From NCBI RefSeq assembly GCF_006716315.1, contig NZ_VFOV01000001.1, forward strand, positions 4,906,508 through 4,970,507: a DNA stretch of 64,000 nt, given 5' to 3'. Below the pieces are notes generated by a model. The model was not told the origin of the DNA and did no database searches. It was given only the letters and a program-made list of their open reading frames with translations. The DNA is from Nocardioides albertanoniae (GTDB lineage: Bacteria > Actinomycetota > Actinomycetes > Propionibacteriales > Nocardioidaceae). Numbering within the stretch: the first letter of the stretch is position 1; each line of letters starts with the position of its first letter. The position numbers and the translations under genes were made by a program. Of this stretch, positions 61,104-64,000 are shown in pieces.

Positions 61104-62981
61104 GTGACCGTTTCCCCGATCGTCGCCGACGTCACCGCTCGACTCATCGAACGGTCCGCCGCCACGCGAGCCGACTATCTGGCCCGCGTCGCCGCCGCCC
61201 GCGCGACCGGGCCGGCCCGCGGGCGCCTCGCCTGCAGCAACCTGGCGCACGGCTTCGCAGCCGCGTCGGCACCGGCCAAGGCCGAGCTCAAGGTCGTCAC
61301 CCCCGCCGCGAAGCCCAACGTCGCGATCGTGACCTCCTACAACGACATGCTCTCCGCGCACGCGCCGTACGAGACCTACCCGCCGCTGCTGAAGGCGGCC
61401 GTGATGCGCGCCGGTGGGCTCGCGCAGGTCGCCGGCGGCGTACCCGCGATGTGCGACGGCATCACCCAGGGTCGCGACGGCATGCAGGTCTCCCTCTTCT
61501 CCCGCGACGTGATCGCGATGTCGGCCGGGATCGCCCTCTCCCACGACATGTTCGACGCGGCCCTGATGCTCGGGGTCTGCGACAAGATCGTGCCGGGCCT
61601 GCTGATCGGCGCCCTCTCCTTCGGCCACCTGCCGACCGTCTTCGTGCCGGCCGGCCCGATGTCGTCGGGCCTGCCCAACAAGGACAAGGCCCGCGTACGC
61701 CAGAGGTACGCGGCGGGCGAGGCCTCCCGCGAGGAGCTGCTCGAGGCCGAGGCCGCCAGCTACCACTCGCGCGGCACCTGCACCTTCTACGGCACCGCCA
61801 ACTCCAACCAGCTGCTGATGGAGGTGCTCGGCCTGCACCTGCCGGGCTCCTCGTTCGCCTCGCCCGACACGCTTCTGCGCGGCGCGCTCACCAAGGCCGC
61901 CGCCGCCCGGGCGACCGAGCTCGCGCTCGAGGGCGCTCCTGGCGTGGGCGAGATGATCGACGAGAAGTCGATCATCAACGCCTGTGTCGCCCTGCTCGCC
62001 TCCGGTGGCTCGACCAACCACACCATGCATCTGGTCGCCATCGCCCGAGCGGCCGGGATCCAGCTGACCTGGTCCGACATCGCCGACCTCTCCCCGGTCG
62101 TGCCGCTGCTCTCCCGGATGTATCCCAACGGCTCCGCCGACGTGAACCACTTCCATGCCGCCGGCGGCGTCGGCTTCCTGATCCGTACGCTGCTGGCGGC
62201 CGGGCTCATGCACGAGGACGTCTCCACGATCCTGGGCCGCGGCCTGTCGGCCTACACCCAGGAGTCGCGGCTCAACCGCGACGGCGAGGTCGAGCTGGTC
62301 GAAGGTGCGCCGACCTCGGGCGACCCCGACGTGCTGCGACCGGCCGACGACCCGTTCGCTCCCGATGGTGGCCTGCGGGTGCTGCACGGCGATCTCGGCA
62401 CCGCCGTCATCAAGACCTCGGCGGTGGCGCCCGAGCATCGCGTGGTCTCCGCGCCGGCGATGGTCTTCGACGACCAGGCCGACTTCCTCACCGCCTTCTC
62501 GGAGCATCGCCTCGACGGGCGCGACTTCGTCGCGGTGATCCGCTACCAGGGCCCCGCGGCCAACGGGATGCCCGAGCTGCACAAGCTCACCCCGGCCCTC
62601 GGGGTGCTGCAGGACCGTGGCCAGCACGTCGCCATCGTCACCGACGGCCGCATGTCCGGTGCCTCAGGCAAGGTGCCGGCCGCCATCCACGTCACCCCCG
62701 AGGCCGCTCTCGGCGGGCCGCTCGCCCGGGTGCAGGACGGTGACATCATCACCGTCGACGCCGTCGCCGGCACCCTGTCGACCGGGGTCGACGCCGGCGA
62801 GTTCGCGCACCGTCCGACCACCGGCCGGGCGCCGCTGGACTCCGAGTGGCGCGGCACCGGTCGTGAGCTGTTCAGTGCTTTCCGGGCCACCGTAGGCTCT
62901 GCCGACACCGGCGCATCCGTCTTCCCCATCGCTCCGCTTCAGCAGAGCCCCACGCCTCAGGAGACCCCCGTCCATGTCTGA
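61104..62981 (+). CDS. edd: 6-Phosphogluconate dehydratase (Entner-Doudoroff)
   Basis: 625 residues from GTG 61104, with TGGAGGG at 61094-61100; an in-frame GTG at 61074 lacks such a site. Edd/IlvD motifs are [39 protein letters not shown] (4Fe-4S Cys), [22 protein letters not shown] and [17 protein letters not shown]. It dehydrates 6-phosphogluconate to KDPG. A related dehydratase for sugar acids cannot be excluded, but linkage with eda supports Edd. It overlaps eda by 8 bp. Confidence 0.93.
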   Translation: MTVSPIVADVTARLIERSAATRADYLARVAAARATGPARGRLACSNLAHGFAAASAPAKAELKVVTPAAKPNVAIVTSYNDMLSAHAPYETYPPLLKAAVMRAGGLAQVAGGVPAMCDGITQGRDGMQVSLFSRDVIAMSAGIALSHDMFDAALMLGVCDKIVPGLLIGALSFGHLPTVFVPAGPMSSGLPNKDKARVRQRYAAGEASREELLEAEAASYHSRGTCTFYGTANSNQLLMEVLGLHLPGSSFASPDTLLRGALTKAAAARATELALEGAPGVGEMIDEKSIINACVALLASGGSTNHTMHLVAIARAAGIQLTWSDIADLSPVVPLLSRMYPNGSADVNHFHAAGGVGFLIRTLLAAGLMHEDVSTILGRGLSAYTQESRLNRDGEVELVEGAPTSGDPDVLRPADDPFAPDGGLRVLHGDLGTAVIKTSAVAPEHRVVSAPAMVFDDQADFLTAFSEHRLDGRDFVAVIRYQGPAANGMPELHKLTPALGVLQDRGQHVAIVTDGRMSGASGKVPAAIHVTPEAALGGPLARVQDGDIITVDAVAGTLSTGVDAGEFAHRPTTGRAPLDSEWRGTGRELFSAFRATVGSADTGASVFPIAPLQQSPTPQETPVHV

Positions 62982-63603
62982 CCTCACCTCCACCGACCTC
63001 TTCGACCTCTCCCCGGTGGTGCCGGTCGTCGTCGTGGACACCCTCGACCAGGCGGTGCCCGTGGCTCGAGCGCTCGCCGACGGTGGTGTGCCCGTGGTCG
63101 AGCTGACGCTGCGTACGTCGGTAGCGCTCGACGCCATCCGCGCCATCGCCGCCGAGGTGCCGGAGGTCGTGATCGGCGCCGGCACGGTGACCAGCCCGGC
63201 GCTGGCCAAGCAGGCGGCCGAGGCCGGCGCCCGGTTCCTGGTCTCGCCGGGCGCGACTCCGTCGCTGCTGGCCGCGATGCGTGAGACCGGGCTGCCGTTC
63301 CTGCCCGGCACCGCGACGGTGTCCGAGGCGCTCGCGGTGCTGGAGACGGGCCACACCGCGATGAAGTTCTTCCCGGCCGAGGCCTCCGGCGGCGCGAAGT
63401 TCCTCGGGTCGCTGCCGAGCGTGCTTCCCGATGCCCGGTTCTGCCCAACCGGCGGGATCACCCTCGCCAACGCTCCCAGCTACCTCGGGCTGGCCAACGT
63501 GGGGTGCGTCGGCGGCTCCTGGCTCACCCCGGCGGACGCGCTCGCCGCCGGCGACTGGGATCGAGTCACCGCGCTCGCCGCTGCGACTGCCGCCCTGCGC
63601 TGA
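62974..63603 (+). CDS. eda: KDPG aldolase (Entner-Doudoroff)
   Basis: 209 residues. Class I aldolase with catalytic Lys131 (AMKFFPAE) and Glu43 (VVELTLRT). [15 protein letters not shown] and PTGGIT complete the family pattern. It splits KDPG to pyruvate and glyceraldehyde-3-phosphate. The ATG overlaps the end of edd by 8 bp, so it is translationally coupled. Together with gap elsewhere in the window it would feed lower glycolysis. Confidence 0.94.
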   Translation: MSDLTSTDLFDLSPVVPVVVVDTLDQAVPVARALADGGVPVVELTLRTSVALDAIRAIAAEVPEVVIGAGTVTSPALAKQAAEAGARFLVSPGATPSLLAAMRETGLPFLPGTATVSEALAVLETGHTAMKFFPAEASGGAKFLGSLPSVLPDARFCPTGGITLANAPSYLGLANVGCVGGSWLTPADALAAGDWDRVTALAAATAALR

Positions 63604-63677
63604 GCGCCTAGCCGCGGCGCTCCGACGCGGCGAGGCGTCCTCCCCGACCACACCTCCGAGGTCCTATCCTCGTCAGC

Positions 63678-64000
63678 GTGACAACGACCAGCCGCCTACG
63701 ACGCATGACCGGCCGCGACCCGCAGGAGGAGCATCGGGCGTCGACGCCCCTCGAGCTGCTCTTCGACCTGACCTTCGTCGTCGCGTTCGGCACGAGCGGC
63801 AACGAGCTCGCCCATCAGCTCGCGGCCGGGCACGTCACGGCGGGCATCATCGCGTTCTGCTTCGCGACCTTCGCGATCTGCTGGGCGTGGATCAACTACT
63901 CCTGGATGGCCTCGGCCTACGACACCGACGACTGGGCGTTCCGGCTGCTCACCATGGTGCAGATGGTCGGCGTGATCGTCATGGCCCTCGGTCTGCCGCA
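63678..64000 (+). CDS. Low-temperature-requirement A (LtrA) family membrane protein, N-terminal part
   Basis: It starts at GTG 63678 and runs off the window; 107 residues are visible. RDPQEEHRASTPLELLFDLTFVVAFG is the LtrA opening, followed by membrane helices (ITAGIIAFCFATFAICWAWIN-type and LLTMVQMVGVIVMALG). LtrA proteins are multi-helix membrane proteins; the biochemical role is unknown. Confidence 0.85.
   Translation, partial: MTTTSRLRRMTGRDPQEEHRASTPLELLFDLTFVVAFGTSGNELAHQLAAGHVTAGIIAFCFATFAICWAWINYSWMASAYDTDDWAFRLLTMVQMVGVIVMALGLP

Overview
The window is high-GC bacterial chromosome with frequent GTG and TTG starts, tight ATGA/GTGA overlaps, serine/threonine kinases, an MmpL-type transporter, a penicillin-binding lipoprotein of the Rv2864c type and a long-form GAPDH. 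This points to an actinomycete. The gene content and the abundance of GTACG codon junctions suggest Nocardioidaceae (for example Nocardioides), but that assignment is inference. No rRNA, tRNA, CRISPR array, insertion sequence or phage gene was recognised.

Layout. 0-13 kb: the tail of an acyl-CoA dehydrogenase gene, a VOC protein, proC, a secreted M19-type dipeptidase overlapping a DoxX gene, putA with a divergent LysR regulator, a TetR regulator with a Baeyer-Villiger-type monooxygenase, an anchored surface protein and an AMACR-like CoA transferase. 13-19.5 kb: two tandem receptor kinases, gap and an unknown gene. 19.5-29 kb: a polar amino-acid ABC operon divergent from a FadH-like reductase, a HIT protein, a GH1-fold protein lacking its catalytic glutamates divergent from a pirin, a collagen-like secreted protein and a GabD-like dehydrogenase. 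29-44 kb: PBP-lipoprotein, SGNH hydrolase, MMPL transporter with a PadR regulator and a HAAS-domain membrane protein, DEAD-box helicase, a decayed patch (GNAT remnant and a frameshifted DUF4143 ATPase), MOSC protein, glmS, two small genes, YceI and a secreted protein.

44.3-57.4 kb is the most distinctive region. It is a LacI-controlled catabolic locus with two HpsN-like histidinol-dehydrogenase paralogues, a carbohydrate ABC importer without its own ATPase, an alpha/beta hydrolase, a GH13 alpha-glucosidase, an HpcH/HpaI aldolase, an SDR, a tandem NTF2-like protein and a bicupin. A nitrilase lies next to it. A palindromic motif with core ATRCGYAT occurs at all four of its promoter or inter-unit gaps, and two copies are exact reverse complements over 14 bp. 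I infer a dedicated pathway for a glucosylated or polyol-type compound; the substrate cannot be read from sequence.

57.4-64 kb: a NamZ-type muramidase, then a ROK regulator divergent from an edd-eda Entner-Doudoroff operon across a perfect 9-9-9 inverted repeat, and the start of an LtrA gene.

Two families of short palindromic intergenic repeats, each present at two places, sit at gene ends. A 28-bp perfect hairpin and several ordinary terminator hairpins separate the transcription units.
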